From the NCBI GenBank assembly GCA_963788055.1, contig CAWBFA010000005.1, positions 620,001-684,000 on the forward strand: a stretch of 64,000 bases of DNA, written 5' to 3'. The position numbers and the translations under genes were made by a program. Below the pieces are notes generated by a model. It ran no database searches. It was not told where the DNA came from and worked only from the letters and a program-made list of their open reading frames with translations. This DNA is from JACCTU01 sp963788055 (GTDB lineage Bacteria; Actinomycetota; Thermoleophilia; Gaiellales; Gaiellaceae). Numbering within the stretch: position 1 is the first letter of the stretch; each line of letters starts with the position of its first letter. Of this stretch, positions 13,927-22,135 are shown in pieces.

Positions 13927-15750
13927 CTAGGCCGTGGCGCGCTCGCGGACGAGCTGGCGGGCAGCCTCCGCGATGTGCTCGGCGTCGATCCCGGCAGCGT
14001 TCAGGAGCTGGTCGGGCTTGCCGGAGTGAGGCAGGTCGCGGACGGCGAGCTTCGTGACTCGCGGTGCGTCCTCGACCCCGGCGAGCGCTGAGAGCACGGC
14101 TTCGCCGAGCCCGCCCTCGGGCCAGTGGTCCTCGACCGTCACGATCGGCATCTGGAGGCCGCGCAGGGTGTCGGCGTCGATCGGCTTGACGGAGTAGAGG
14201 TCGATCACGCGCGCCGAGATGCCCTCGCTCTCGAGCGTCTCGGCGGCCTCGAGCGCCTCGTGCAACGTGATCCCGGCGCCGACGATCGCGACGTCGTCGC
14301 CCTCGCGCACCGTCTTGCTGCCGCCGACCGGGAACTCCTCGTCCGGCCCGTAGATCACCTGCGTGTCCGCACGCGTCGTGCGCAGGAAAGAGATCCCCTC
14401 GAGATCGCTCATCGCGCGGACGAGCTTGGCCGTCTGGTTTCCGTCGCTCGGGTAGAGCACGGTCGAGCCGTGGATCGCGCGGAACTCGGCGATGTCCTCG
14501 AGCGCCATCTGCGAGGGCCCGTCCTCTCCGATCGACACGCCTGCGTGCGAGCCGCAGAGCTTGATCGTCGCGCGCGAGATCGCCGCCATGCGGACGAAGT
14601 CGTACGCGCGAGACATGAACGCGGCGAACGTGGATGCGAACGGCTTCCAGCCGAGCACCTGCATCCCGACAGCGGCCGCGATCATCTGCTGCTCTGCGAT
14701 GAACATCTCGAAGAATCGCTCGGGGTGCGCTTTGCCGAAGATCTCGGCGTAGGTCGAGTTCGAGACCTCGCCGTCGAGCGCGACGACCTTGCCGTCGGCC
14801 GAGCCCAGCGCGGCGAGCGCGTCGCCGTATGCACGCCGGGTCGCGATCTTCGAGCCGACCTCGTAGGTCGGCCAGTCCACGGTCGAGGGCTCGAACCGGC
14901 GGGGCTCGCCGGGCTGCGGCTTCGGAACGTCGACGATGATGTTGCGAATCCCGCCGAGCTCCTCGATCGCCTCCTCGGCGATCGCCTTCCCGTGCCAGCC
15001 GTCCTGGTTCTCGACCTTGGAGTAGCCCTTGCCCTTGATCGTCTTCGCGACGATCGCGGTCGGCTTCCCCGTCGTCGACTCGGCCTCGCGGTAGGCCGCG
15101 TCGATCTGCTCCACGTCGTGGCCGTCGACTTCGATCGCGTTCCAGCCGCATGCCTCGAGCCGGCGCGAGAAGTACGCGAGGTCCCAGCCGTGCATCGTCT
15201 CGCCGCGCTGCCCGAGCCGGTTCACGTCGATGATCGCCGTCAGGTTGTCGAGGTTGTAGTACGCGGCATGCTCGATTGCCTCCCACATCGACCCTTCCGC
15301 CATCTCGCTGTCGCCGCAGATCACCCAGACGCGAAACGGGAGCCGGTCGAGCTGCTTGCCCGCCAACGCCATCCCGACTCCGATCGGCAGCCCTTGCCCG
15401 AGCGAGCCGGTCGCGACGTCGACCCACGGGAGCACGGGCGTCGGGTGCCCCTCGAGGCGCGAGCCGAACTGCCGGTAGGTGCCGAACTCTTCCTCGGTCA
15501 AGACGCCAGCCGCGCGGAAGAGCCCGTAGACAAGCGGCGAGGCATGCCCCTTCGAGAAGATCAGGTGGTCGTTCGAAGGGTTCCTCGGCTCGTCGTAGTC
15601 GTAGTGAAAGTGCCCTGCGAGCAGCACGGCCGCGAGGTCTGCAGCGGACATCGAGGAGGTCGGGTGCCCGGAGCCGGCCTTCGCGCTCGCACGCACCGCG
15701 TCGACCCGAAGCTGCTGCCCGAGCTCCCGGTAGAGGTCGTAGTCAGCCAT
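13927..15750 (-). CDS. tkt: Transketolase
   Basis: A 607-residue thiamine-diphosphate enzyme that moves two-carbon units between sugar phosphates in the pentose phosphate pathway. The N-terminal part has SAKAGSGHPTSSMSAADL and the TPP/Mg motif beginning GDSEMAEGSMWEA with the closing IIDVN; the middle holds the pyrimidine-binding domain (SHAGVSIGEDGPSQMALEDIA, with the catalytic Glu region) and the C-terminal domain ends LLNAAGIDAEHIAEAARQLV. The length is that of the shorter transketolase class. The start at 15750 gives MADYDLYREL; the open frame continues 20 codons upstream but crosses the divergent rpiB promoter. It faces the rest of the pentose-phosphate genes, sharing a 22-base promoter region with rpiB. 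Confidence 0.93.
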   Translation of the reverse strand: MADYDLYRELGQQLRVDAVRASAKAGSGHPTSSMSAADLAAVLLAGHFHYDYDEPRNPSNDHLIFSKGHASPLVYGLFRAAGVLTEEEFGTYRQFGSRLEGHPTPVLPWVDVATGSLGQGLPIGVGMALAGKQLDRLPFRVWVICGDSEMAEGSMWEAIEHAAYYNLDNLTAIIDVNRLGQRGETMHGWDLAYFSRRLEACGWNAIEVDGHDVEQIDAAYREAESTTGKPTAIVAKTIKGKGYSKVENQDGWHGKAIAEEAIEELGGIRNIIVDVPKPQPGEPRRFEPSTVDWPTYEVGSKIATRRAYGDALAALGSADGKVVALDGEVSNSTYAEIFGKAHPERFFEMFIAEQQMIAAAVGMQVLGWKPFASTFAAFMSRAYDFVRMAAISRATIKLCGSHAGVSIGEDGPSQMALEDIAEFRAIHGSTVLYPSDGNQTAKLVRAMSDLEGISFLRTTRADTQVIYGPDEEFPVGGSKTVREGDDVAIVGAGITLHEALEAAETLESEGISARVIDLYSVKPIDADTLRGLQMPIVTVEDHWPEGGLGEAVLSALAGVEDAPRVTKLAVRDLPHSGKPDQLLNAAGIDAEHIAEAARQLVRERATA

Positions 15751-15772
15751 GCCGGTGTACCGTAACCGCACC

Positions 15773-16246
15773 ATGCGAGTTGCGGTCGCCTTCGACCACC
15801 GGGGGGTCAAGCTTCGCGAGCGCGTGCTCGCCGTGGTGGGGGAGCTAGGGCACGAAGCGGTGGACCTGGGAACCGATGCCCCCCAGCCTCGGATCGATTA
15901 CCCGGACAAGGCGCAGGAGGTCGGCGACACCATCCGGTCGGGGGCCGCCGAGCGCGCCGTGTTCGTCTGCGGCTCCGGCGTCGGCGCCTCGGTCGCCGCC
16001 TGCAAGCTGCCAGGGATCCGGGCCGCGGTCTGCCACGACACGTACTCGGCCCACCAGGGCGTCGAGCACGACGACATGAACGTCCTCTGTCTCGGCTCGG
16101 AGGTCGTCGGCGGAGAGCTCGCCGTAGAGCTCGTCCGCACCTTCCTCCGGGCAGAGTTCGACGGAGGCGAGCGTTACGTAAAGAGGTTGGAGAAAGTCGC
16201 CCGAATGGAAAAGGAGTTGGCGCATGGCGAAGTCACGTCTGCATGA
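15773..16246 (+). CDS. rpiB: Ribose-5-phosphate isomerase B
   Basis: A 157-residue RpiB/LacAB family enzyme interconverting ribose 5-phosphate and ribulose 5-phosphate. Seen are VAFDHRGVKLRERV at the N-terminus, the catalytic cysteine in VFVCGSGVGASVAACKLPGIRAA around residues 63-86, and NVLCLGS near residue 104. It is the first gene of the six-gene pentose-phosphate operon and overlaps tal by 23 bases. The ATG at 15773 was chosen from the conserved start (MRVAVAFDHRG). A -10-like TACCGT nine bases upstream overlaps the reverse box for transketolase, so both genes probably have very short or no leaders. Confidence 0.93.
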   Translation: MRVAVAFDHRGVKLRERVLAVVGELGHEAVDLGTDAPQPRIDYPDKAQEVGDTIRSGAAERAVFVCGSGVGASVAACKLPGIRAAVCHDTYSAHQGVEHDDMNVLCLGSEVVGGELAVELVRTFLRAEFDGGERYVKRLEKVARMEKELAHGEVTSA

Positions 16247-17327
16247 GCTGAGCGAGCACGGGCAGAGCGTCTGGATCGACTCGCTCTCGCGCCAGTGGCT
16301 GCGCGACGGGACGATGCGGAAGCTGATCGACGAGGACGCGGTCGTGGGCGTGACCTCGAACCCGACCATCTTCCAGAAGGCGCTTTCCGAAGGCGACTGG
16401 TACGACGACCAGCTGCGCGAGCTGATCCAGGACGAGGAGGACGCTCGGGAGATCTTCTGGCGGCTCGCGGTCGCGGATATCGAGGAGGCGTGCGATCTCT
16501 TCCGCCCGATCTGGGACGAAGGCGGCGGGCGGGACGGCTACGTCTCGCTCGAGGTCGATCCCGACCTCGCCTATGAGCGCGACGCCACGATCGAGCAGGC
16601 CCTCAAGCTGCACGACTGGGTCGACAGGCCGAACCTGTTCGTGAAGATCCCGGCGACGGAGCCAGGCCTCGGCGCGATCGAGGAGTGCATCGCCCGCGGC
16701 AGGTCGATCAACGTCACGCTGATCTTCTCGCTGGCGCGCTACGAGGCGGTCGCGCAGGCGTACATCCGTGGGCTCGAGCGGCTCGTCGAGGCCGGCGGCG
16801 ATCCCTCGCACGTCGCGTCGGTCGCTTCGTTCTTCGTCTCGCGCGTCGACACCGAGGCGGACAAGCGCCTCGACGCCGTCGGGCATCCGGAGCTGAAGGG
16901 GAAGCTCGCGATCGCGAACGCGAAGCTCGCGTACGAGCGATACAAGGAGCTGTTCTCGGGCGAGCGGTGGGACGCGCTCGCCGCGAAGGGCGCGACGAAG
17001 CAGCGCTGCCTCTGGGCGTCGACCTCGACGAAGAACCCCGAGTACCGCGATGTGATGTACGTCGAGGAGCTGATCGGGCCGGAGACGGTGAACACGATGC
17101 CGCTCGAGACGATCGGGGCGTTCCAGGATCACGGCGTCGTCGCCGACACGCTGGAGCAGGACGTCGACGAGGCGCGGAGGCTGTTCGAGCAGCTCGCGGA
17201 GGCCGGCGTCGATTACGACGACGTCACGGACACGCTCGAACGTGAAGGCGTGCAGAAGTTCTCCGACTCGTTGGCCGAGCTGCTCGAGGGCATCCGCGCG
17301 AAGCGCGGCGAGCTCGTCTCCGCGTAG
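16224..17327 (+). CDS. tal: Transaldolase
   Basis: A 367-residue class I transaldolase exchanging dihydroxyacetone units between sedoheptulose 7-phosphate and glyceraldehyde 3-phosphate. The N-terminus (HGQSVWIDSLSRQWL) and GVTSNPTIFQKAL are characteristic of the actinobacterial long form; the Schiff-base lysine lies in NLFVKIPATEPG near residue 142, and ASTSTKNPEYRDVMYVEEL is the third conserved block. Length agrees with the Tal subfamily that in other bacteria is fused to a phosphoglucose isomerase domain; here the isomerase-like gene follows separately after 145 bases. Confidence 0.95.
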   Translation: MAKSRLHELSEHGQSVWIDSLSRQWLRDGTMRKLIDEDAVVGVTSNPTIFQKALSEGDWYDDQLRELIQDEEDAREIFWRLAVADIEEACDLFRPIWDEGGGRDGYVSLEVDPDLAYERDATIEQALKLHDWVDRPNLFVKIPATEPGLGAIEECIARGRSINVTLIFSLARYEAVAQAYIRGLERLVEAGGDPSHVASVASFFVSRVDTEADKRLDAVGHPELKGKLAIANAKLAYERYKELFSGERWDALAAKGATKQRCLWASTSTKNPEYRDVMYVEELIGPETVNTMPLETIGAFQDHGVVADTLEQDVDEARRLFEQLAEAGVDYDDVTDTLEREGVQKFSDSLAELLEGIRAKRGELVSA

Positions 17328-17399
17328 CAGTGGCTCGACCGACGCCATCCTCCGTGCTTCTGACGCGCGATCAGACCGCGCCAGGCCGCGTCCTCAGTC

Positions 17400-17424
17400 G
17401 TGTGCGTATTTTCAATACGCACAC
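17400..17424. other. Perfect 11-bp inverted repeat between tal and the pgi-like gene
   Basis: GTGTGCGTATT and AATACGCACAC pair around a TTC loop in the 145-base gap inside the pentose-phosphate operon. It is AT-richer than its surroundings and not followed by a T-run. It could be an mRNA processing or stability element or a protein operator; nothing in the sequence decides between them. Confidence 0.55.
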
Positions 17425-17472
17425 TCCCTGCGTCCTTGCCTGGCTTGCTGCTCGCACGCCAGAAGCGCGGCA

Positions 17473-18801
17473 ATGACATCGGCCGAGCCACCGGTCGAGA
17501 CGGCCGAGCTCGTCGACCGGATCTGGAGCCGGGACCCGAGCGTCTGGACCGGCGGGGACGAGGCTCGGTGGCTGGGCTGGCTCGACGAGCCGATGCGGAT
17601 GCACGAGCGTGTGAACGAGCTGCTCGAGCGCTTCGCTCATGTCGAGTTCGGCCGCGTCTGCCTCCTCGGGATGGGCGGCTCGAGCCTCGCGCCCGAGGTG
17701 CTGAGGCGCCTCTTCCAGGTCGACACCTTCGAGACACTCGACACGACGCACCCGAACGCGGTTCGGCGTGTCGAGACCGAGGGGACGCTCTTCATCTCGG
17801 CGTCGAAGTCGGGCTCGACACTCGAGACGCGCTCGCACACGGAGTACTTCCTCGAGCGCGTCGGGAACGGGGAGCGCTTCGTCGCGATCACGGACCCCGG
17901 CTCCGAGCTCGAGCGCCTTGCGTCCGAGCGCGGTTTCCTCGAGACGTTCGCCGGCGAGCCCACGATCGGCGGACGCTACTCGGCGCTCTCGCCGTTCGGG
18001 ATCGTCCCGGCCGTGCTGATGGGCATCGACGTGCACAAGCTGCTCGACCGCGCCGAGGAGATGCGCGAGGCCTGCAGGCTCGACGTGGGGAACCCTGGGC
18101 TCGACCTCGGGCTTGCGCTGGGGGAAGGGTGGCGCGAGGGCCGCGACAAGATCCTCGTCGAGGGCGACTTCGGCCTCTGGGTCGAGCAGCTCCTCGCCGA
18201 GTCGACCGGCAAGGACGGCAAGGGTCTCGTCCCGGTCTGGCACGGCGACGGCGCCGACGTGCAACGGGCGGACTTCCGCGTCGACGACCCGTACGAGGCC
18301 GGCCAGGAGTTCTTCCGCTGGGAGTTCGCGACCGCGGTCGCGGGCTCGATCCTCGGGATCAACCCGTTCGACCAACCCGACGTCCAGGCGGCGAAGGACA
18401 GGACGAACGAGCTGCTCGCCCGCGGCGTCGAGCCGTCGCTCGAGCCCGAGGGCGACCTCGACGAGCTGCTCGCGGGTGCGCGCGAAGGCGACTACGTCGC
18501 GATCCTGGCGTTCGTCGATCCCGCGCGCGAGGGCGAGCTCGCGCCGCTCGTCGAGCGGGCGCGCGCGACCGGCGGGCCGGTGACGGTCGGGCTCGGCCCG
18601 CGCTACCTCCACTCGACCGGTCAGCTGCACAAGGGCGGCCCCGACACCGGCCTCTTCGTCCAGGTCGTCGACGACCTCGGCGAGGAGCTGCCGATTCCGG
18701 GCAAGCCGTTCGGCTTCCGCACCCTCATCGCTGCACAGGCGGCCGGCGACTTCGAGGCGCTGAAGGAGCGCGGCCGAAGGATCGTGCGGGTGACCCTGTG
18801 A
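17473..18801 (+). CDS. Glucose-6-phosphate isomerase-like SIS protein
   Basis: A 442-residue sugar isomerase-domain protein. VCLLGMGGSSLAPEVL (about residues 57-72) and LFISASKSGSTLET (about residues 107-120) are the phosphosugar-binding loops, followed by GGRYSALSPFGIVPAVLMG; the C-terminal part has HSTGQLHKGGPDTGLFVQ, the conserved segment of the phosphoglucose isomerase half of bifunctional Tal-Pgi proteins. It is shorter than classical Pgi (about 550 residues). It probably interconverts glucose 6-phosphate and fructose 6-phosphate, feeding zwf in the same operon. The ATG at 17473 follows AGCGCGGCA, a weak Shine-Dalgarno; the frame is open further upstream through the inverted repeat. The stop overlaps the gnd start. 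Confidence 0.85.
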   Translation: MTSAEPPVETAELVDRIWSRDPSVWTGGDEARWLGWLDEPMRMHERVNELLERFAHVEFGRVCLLGMGGSSLAPEVLRRLFQVDTFETLDTTHPNAVRRVETEGTLFISASKSGSTLETRSHTEYFLERVGNGERFVAITDPGSELERLASERGFLETFAGEPTIGGRYSALSPFGIVPAVLMGIDVHKLLDRAEEMREACRLDVGNPGLDLGLALGEGWREGRDKILVEGDFGLWVEQLLAESTGKDGKGLVPVWHGDGADVQRADFRVDDPYEAGQEFFRWEFATAVAGSILGINPFDQPDVQAAKDRTNELLARGVEPSLEPEGDLDELLAGAREGDYVAILAFVDPAREGELAPLVERARATGGPVTVGLGPRYLHSTGQLHKGGPDTGLFVQVVDDLGEELPIPGKPFGFRTLIAAQAAGDFEALKERGRRIVRVTL

Positions 18802-19700
18802 AGCTCGGGATGATCGGCCTCGGCCGGATGGGCTCCGGAATGACTGAGCGGCTGCGCCGCGATGGACACGAGGTGCTGACGTACGACCCGAACGTCGAGT
18901 CGACGGCGGAGTCGCTCGCGGAGCTGGCGACGCAGCTCGAGCCACCGCGCGTGTTCTGGATGATGGTCCCGGCCGGCGAGATCACCGAGAGCACGTTCCG
19001 CGAGTCGATCGACGAGCTCGAGGAGGGCGACGTCCTCGTCGACGGTGGGAACTCGTACTTCCGCGATTCGATCCGCCGCCACGACGAGGCCAAGGAGCGC
19101 GGCGTGCGCTTCGTCGACGTCGGTGTCTCCGGCGGCGTCTGGGGCCTCGAGGTCGGGTTCTGCCTGATGGCGGGCGGCGACGACGACGCCACCGCGATGC
19201 TCGCCCCGGTCTTCGACTCGCTCGCGCCGGAGAACGGCTGGGCCGACGTCGGCGGGCCGGGCGCGGGGCACTACGTGAAGATGGTCCACAACGGGATCGA
19301 GTACGGGCTCATGGAGGCGTACGCCGAGGGGTTCGAGCTGATGAAGCACTCCGAGTTCGACCTGGATCTCGAGCAGATCGCGGGCATCTGGCGCTACGGC
19401 TCCGTCGTGCGCTCGTGGCTGCTCGACTTGCTCTACGAGGCCTTCAAGACGAACGGTTCGAACCTCGAGAAGATCGCGCCCTACGTCGAGGACTCGGGCG
19501 AGGGCCGGTGGACGATCAACGAGGCGATCAACCAGAACGTTCCGGTACCGGCGATTGCCAGCGCGCTGTTCGCGCGCTTCGCGTCACGTGACGAGATCAA
19601 CTTCGGCGCGAAGGTGCAGGCGGCGCTGCGCAACCAGTTCGGCGGGCATGCGGTGCGCGCCGCGGAAGAGCGCTTGGAGGACCCTGACCCAAGTCGCTGA
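18798..19700 (+). CDS. gnd: 6-phosphogluconate dehydrogenase, decarboxylating, short GndA-like form
   Basis: Oxidises 6-phosphogluconate to ribulose 5-phosphate and CO2. The 300-residue protein has the nucleotide-binding GMIGLGRMGSGM at the N-terminus, VDGGNSYFRDSIRR near residue 73, the substrate-binding block VSGGVWGLEVGFCLMAGG, and the catalytic KMVHNGIEYGLMEAYAEG near residue 158. At 300 residues it is the short type (YqeC/GndA-like), often NAD-dependent, rather than the 470-residue NADP form. Its GTG start overlaps the TGA of the isomerase gene (GTGA). The zwf frame begins inside its last codons. Confidence 0.93.
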   Translation: MKLGMIGLGRMGSGMTERLRRDGHEVLTYDPNVESTAESLAELATQLEPPRVFWMMVPAGEITESTFRESIDELEEGDVLVDGGNSYFRDSIRRHDEAKERGVRFVDVGVSGGVWGLEVGFCLMAGGDDDATAMLAPVFDSLAPENGWADVGGPGAGHYVKMVHNGIEYGLMEAYAEGFELMKHSEFDLDLEQIAGIWRYGSVVRSWLLDLLYEAFKTNGSNLEKIAPYVEDSGEGRWTINEAINQNVPVPAIASALFARFASRDEINFGAKVQAALRNQFGGHAVRAAEERLEDPDPSR

Positions 19701-21177
19701 GAACCCGCTGCTCGAAGGACTCGAACGCAGGCGCACACCTGATCCGTGCGTGCTGGTCATCTTCGGCGCGTCGGGCGACCTGACGCGCCGCAAGCTCTTC
19801 CCCGCCCTCTACGCGCTCGCATATCGGAACATGCTGCCCGAGCGGTTCGCGGTGCTCGGCTCGGCGCGCAGCCCGATGTCGACCGAGGAGTTCCGCAAGA
19901 CGATGAAGGAGGCCGTGCGCGAGTACGGGCGCGTCGAGTTCAAGCAGGAGGTCTGGGACGAGCTCGTCTCTGCGACGCACTACGTCCCCACGGAGTTCGA
20001 AGACGACGCCGGTCGGGACCGAGTCGTCGAGAAGCTCGACGAGCTCGACGAGGAGTACGGCACGGAAGGCAACCGCCTCTACTACCTCGCCGTGCCCCCC
20101 GACGCGATCGCGATGCTCGTCGAGAAGATCGGAGAACGGCGCACGAAGGAAGGCACGGCGCGGCTGATCGTCGAGAAGCCGTTCGGGCGCGACCTCGCCT
20201 CGGCACATCGATTGAACGAGGAGATCCGCCACTACTTCGACGAGAACGAGATCTTCCGGATCGACCACTACCTGGGCAAGGAGACGGTCCAGAACATGCT
20301 CGCGCTTCGGTTCGCGAACGGCATCTTCGAGCCGCTCTGGTCGCGGCAGTACGTCGACCACGTGCAGATCACCGTCGCGGAGTCGATCGGGATCGAGGGT
20401 CGCGCGGGGTTCTACGAGCGGGCCGGTGCGTCTCGCGACGTCTTCCAGAACCACCTCCTGCAGCTGGTCGCGCTGACCGCGATGGAGCCGCCGATCGACT
20501 TCGACGCGGACGCGATCCGCAACGAGAAGTCGAAGGTTCTGCGCGCGACAGAGGTCGACGCCGTCGTGCGAGGGCAGTACGGGCGAGGGTATGTCGAAGG
20601 CAAGGAGGTTCCCGGCTACCGCGAGGAGGAGGGCGTCGACCCGGAGTCCACGACCGAGACGTTCGTCGCCGCGAAGCTCCGCGTCGACACGTGGCGCTGG
20701 GCGGACACGCCGTTCTACGTGCGGACGGGCAAGCGGCTCGCGCTGCGCGAGACGACGATCGCGATCCAGTTCAAGCGCGTTCCGCAGTCACTCTTCTCAC
20801 AGGCGGACGGTCTGCGGCCGAACGTGCTCGCGGTGCACGTCCAGCCGGACGAGGGGGTCTCTCTCGGGATCGGCGCGAAGGTGCCGGGCCAGGGCATGAC
20901 CGTCCGCACGGTGAACATGGACTTCGTGTACGGCGGTTCATTTCGAACAGGATTGCCGGAGGCGTACGAGCGTTTGATCCTCGACGCGATGCGCGGCGAC
21001 CCGACGCTCTTCACGCGCGCCGACGAGATCGAGGAGCAGTGGCGGATCGTCGACTCGATCCGGGCGCGCTGGGCCGACCAGATCCCTGACTTTCCGAACT
21101 ACGCGGCCGGGACGTGGGGCCCGGATGACGCGGACGAGCTGATCACGCGCGACGGGCGCTCTTGGAGGCGGCGTTGA
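19648..21177 (+). CDS. zwf: Glucose-6-phosphate 1-dehydrogenase
   Basis: First enzyme of the oxidative pentose phosphate branch. The conserved protein begins TQVAENPLLEGLERRRTPDP, followed by the coenzyme loop VIFGASGDLTRRKL, the catalytic RIDHYLGKETVQNML (Asp-His) and the substrate region RAGFYERAGASRDVFQNHLLQ. Total length is about 498-509 residues. The start is unsettled: the only ATG in frame is at 19648, 52 bases inside gnd, while the conserved N-terminus would begin at a CTG (19684) right after GGAGG, with spacing that is too short. I give the ATG. The stop overlaps the opcA start as TTGA. Confidence 0.92.
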   Translation: MRCAPRKSAWRTLTQVAENPLLEGLERRRTPDPCVLVIFGASGDLTRRKLFPALYALAYRNMLPERFAVLGSARSPMSTEEFRKTMKEAVREYGRVEFKQEVWDELVSATHYVPTEFEDDAGRDRVVEKLDELDEEYGTEGNRLYYLAVPPDAIAMLVEKIGERRTKEGTARLIVEKPFGRDLASAHRLNEEIRHYFDENEIFRIDHYLGKETVQNMLALRFANGIFEPLWSRQYVDHVQITVAESIGIEGRAGFYERAGASRDVFQNHLLQLVALTAMEPPIDFDADAIRNEKSKVLRATEVDAVVRGQYGRGYVEGKEVPGYREEEGVDPESTTETFVAAKLRVDTWRWADTPFYVRTGKRLALRETTIAIQFKRVPQSLFSQADGLRPNVLAVHVQPDEGVSLGIGAKVPGQGMTVRTVNMDFVYGGSFRTGLPEAYERLILDAMRGDPTLFTRADEIEEQWRIVDSIRARWADQIPDFPNYAAGTWGPDDADELITRDGRSWRRR

Positions 21178-22037
21178 GCACCGCGCAGCAAGGCGAGTGG
21201 ACGGGCCGCGACGTCACGGTCTCCGAGATCGAACGCGAGCTCGCGCAGCTACGGCGCGACTCGATGGACCTTCGCACGAGCGTGATGACGCACCTCGGAT
21301 GGGCACCCCCGGAGTGGCAGGACGCTGCGCGCAAGACGCTCGCGGGGCTGGACGAGCTCCATCCCTCGCGTACGATCCTGCTCTTCCCGCAGGAGGACGG
21401 GCGCGATGCGCTCGACGCGGAGGTCTCGCTCGAGTGCTACTCGCTACCCGAGCTCGAACGCAACGTGTGCTCGGAGGTGATCGAGCTTCGCCTGCACGGC
21501 TCGGTCGCGGCTGCGCCGGCGAGCGTGGTGCTCCCGCTCGTGCTTCCCGACCTCCCGGTCTTCATGCGCTGGCGCGGCCGACCCGCCTTCGGTCGTCCCG
21601 CCTTCGAGCAGCTTGTGGACGTGGTCGACCGGCTCGTGGTCGACTCGCGCGAGTGGGACGACGTCTCGGCGTGCTACCCAGCGCTCGTGCCGTATTTCGA
21701 GCGCGTCGCGATCTCCGACATCGTCTGGGGGCGGACGCTGCGCTGGCGCCGCGCGATCGCCGGGCTCTGGCCGTCTGTGCGCTCGGCGGCCGAGCTGCAC
21801 GTCCGCGGGCCGCTTCCCGAGGCGATGCTCCTGCGCGGTTGGCTCGCGTCGCGCCTTGGGCACGAGGTCGCGCTTCGCCACGAGCCCGCCCAGCAGGTTG
21901 AGCTACTCGCCGTGGACGACCGGGAGATCGTCACGCTCGAGGAGCGCACATCCGCGAGCGACCTTTTGTCGCGCGAGCTCGATCGCTTCTCGCGCGACGA
22001 GGTCTACGAACGCGCGGTGGAAAGAGCTACGGGTTGA
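21174..22037 (+). CDS. opcA: Glucose-6-phosphate dehydrogenase assembly protein OpcA
   Basis: A 287-residue protein that follows zwf in actinobacteria and cyanobacteria, where it activates or assembles the dehydrogenase. Recognisable blocks are SVMTHLGWAPPEWQDAAR near residue 40, HPSRTILLFPQ, and the central VLPLVLPDLPVFMRWRG, all typical of the family, plus VSDIVWGR-like ISDIVWGRTLRWRRAIAGL. The TTG start at 21174 overlaps the zwf stop and is preceded by GGAGG, better than the TTG twelve bases upstream. It ends the operon; its stop codon lies inside the dispersed repeat at 22034. Confidence 0.9.
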   Translation: MSTAQQGEWTGRDVTVSEIERELAQLRRDSMDLRTSVMTHLGWAPPEWQDAARKTLAGLDELHPSRTILLFPQEDGRDALDAEVSLECYSLPELERNVCSEVIELRLHGSVAAAPASVVLPLVLPDLPVFMRWRGRPAFGRPAFEQLVDVVDRLVVDSREWDDVSACYPALVPYFERVAISDIVWGRTLRWRRAIAGLWPSVRSAAELHVRGPLPEAMLLRGWLASRLGHEVALRHEPAQQVELLAVDDREIVTLEERTSASDLLSRELDRFSRDEVYERAVERATG

Positions 22038-22131
22038 TGTGAAATCGCTGCGACAGCGGCCGCGAAGCGGCCGCCTTTAGGGGTCTTCGCGCGTCGCGGA
22101 TCCGCGTTAGCGGATTCGCGGCCTTGCGCAA
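22034..22131. repeat. Dispersed intergenic repeat, copy B
   Basis: Inverted copy of the element at 2334-2426, from TTGATGTGAAATCGCTG to TTGCGCAA, with the same two hairpins. Differences are scattered single bases and a short indel between the hairpins. It fills the whole gap between the convergent opcA and secreted-protein genes and supplies the last bases of opcA including its stop codon. Confidence 0.85.
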
Positions 22132-22135
22132 CAAG

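Noticed and set aside
12011..15427. Very long minus-strand open frame (1138 codons) covering ABC-F and transketolase
   Set aside because: Only the last 630 codons encode ABC-F motifs. The upstream part is an Arg/Ala/Gly-rich shadow of the transketolase gene, which is well supported in another frame.
17400..19700. A 766-codon plus-strand frame across the pgi-like gene and gnd
   Set aside because: Only its last 300 codons are gnd. The first part is a shadow of the isomerase gene.
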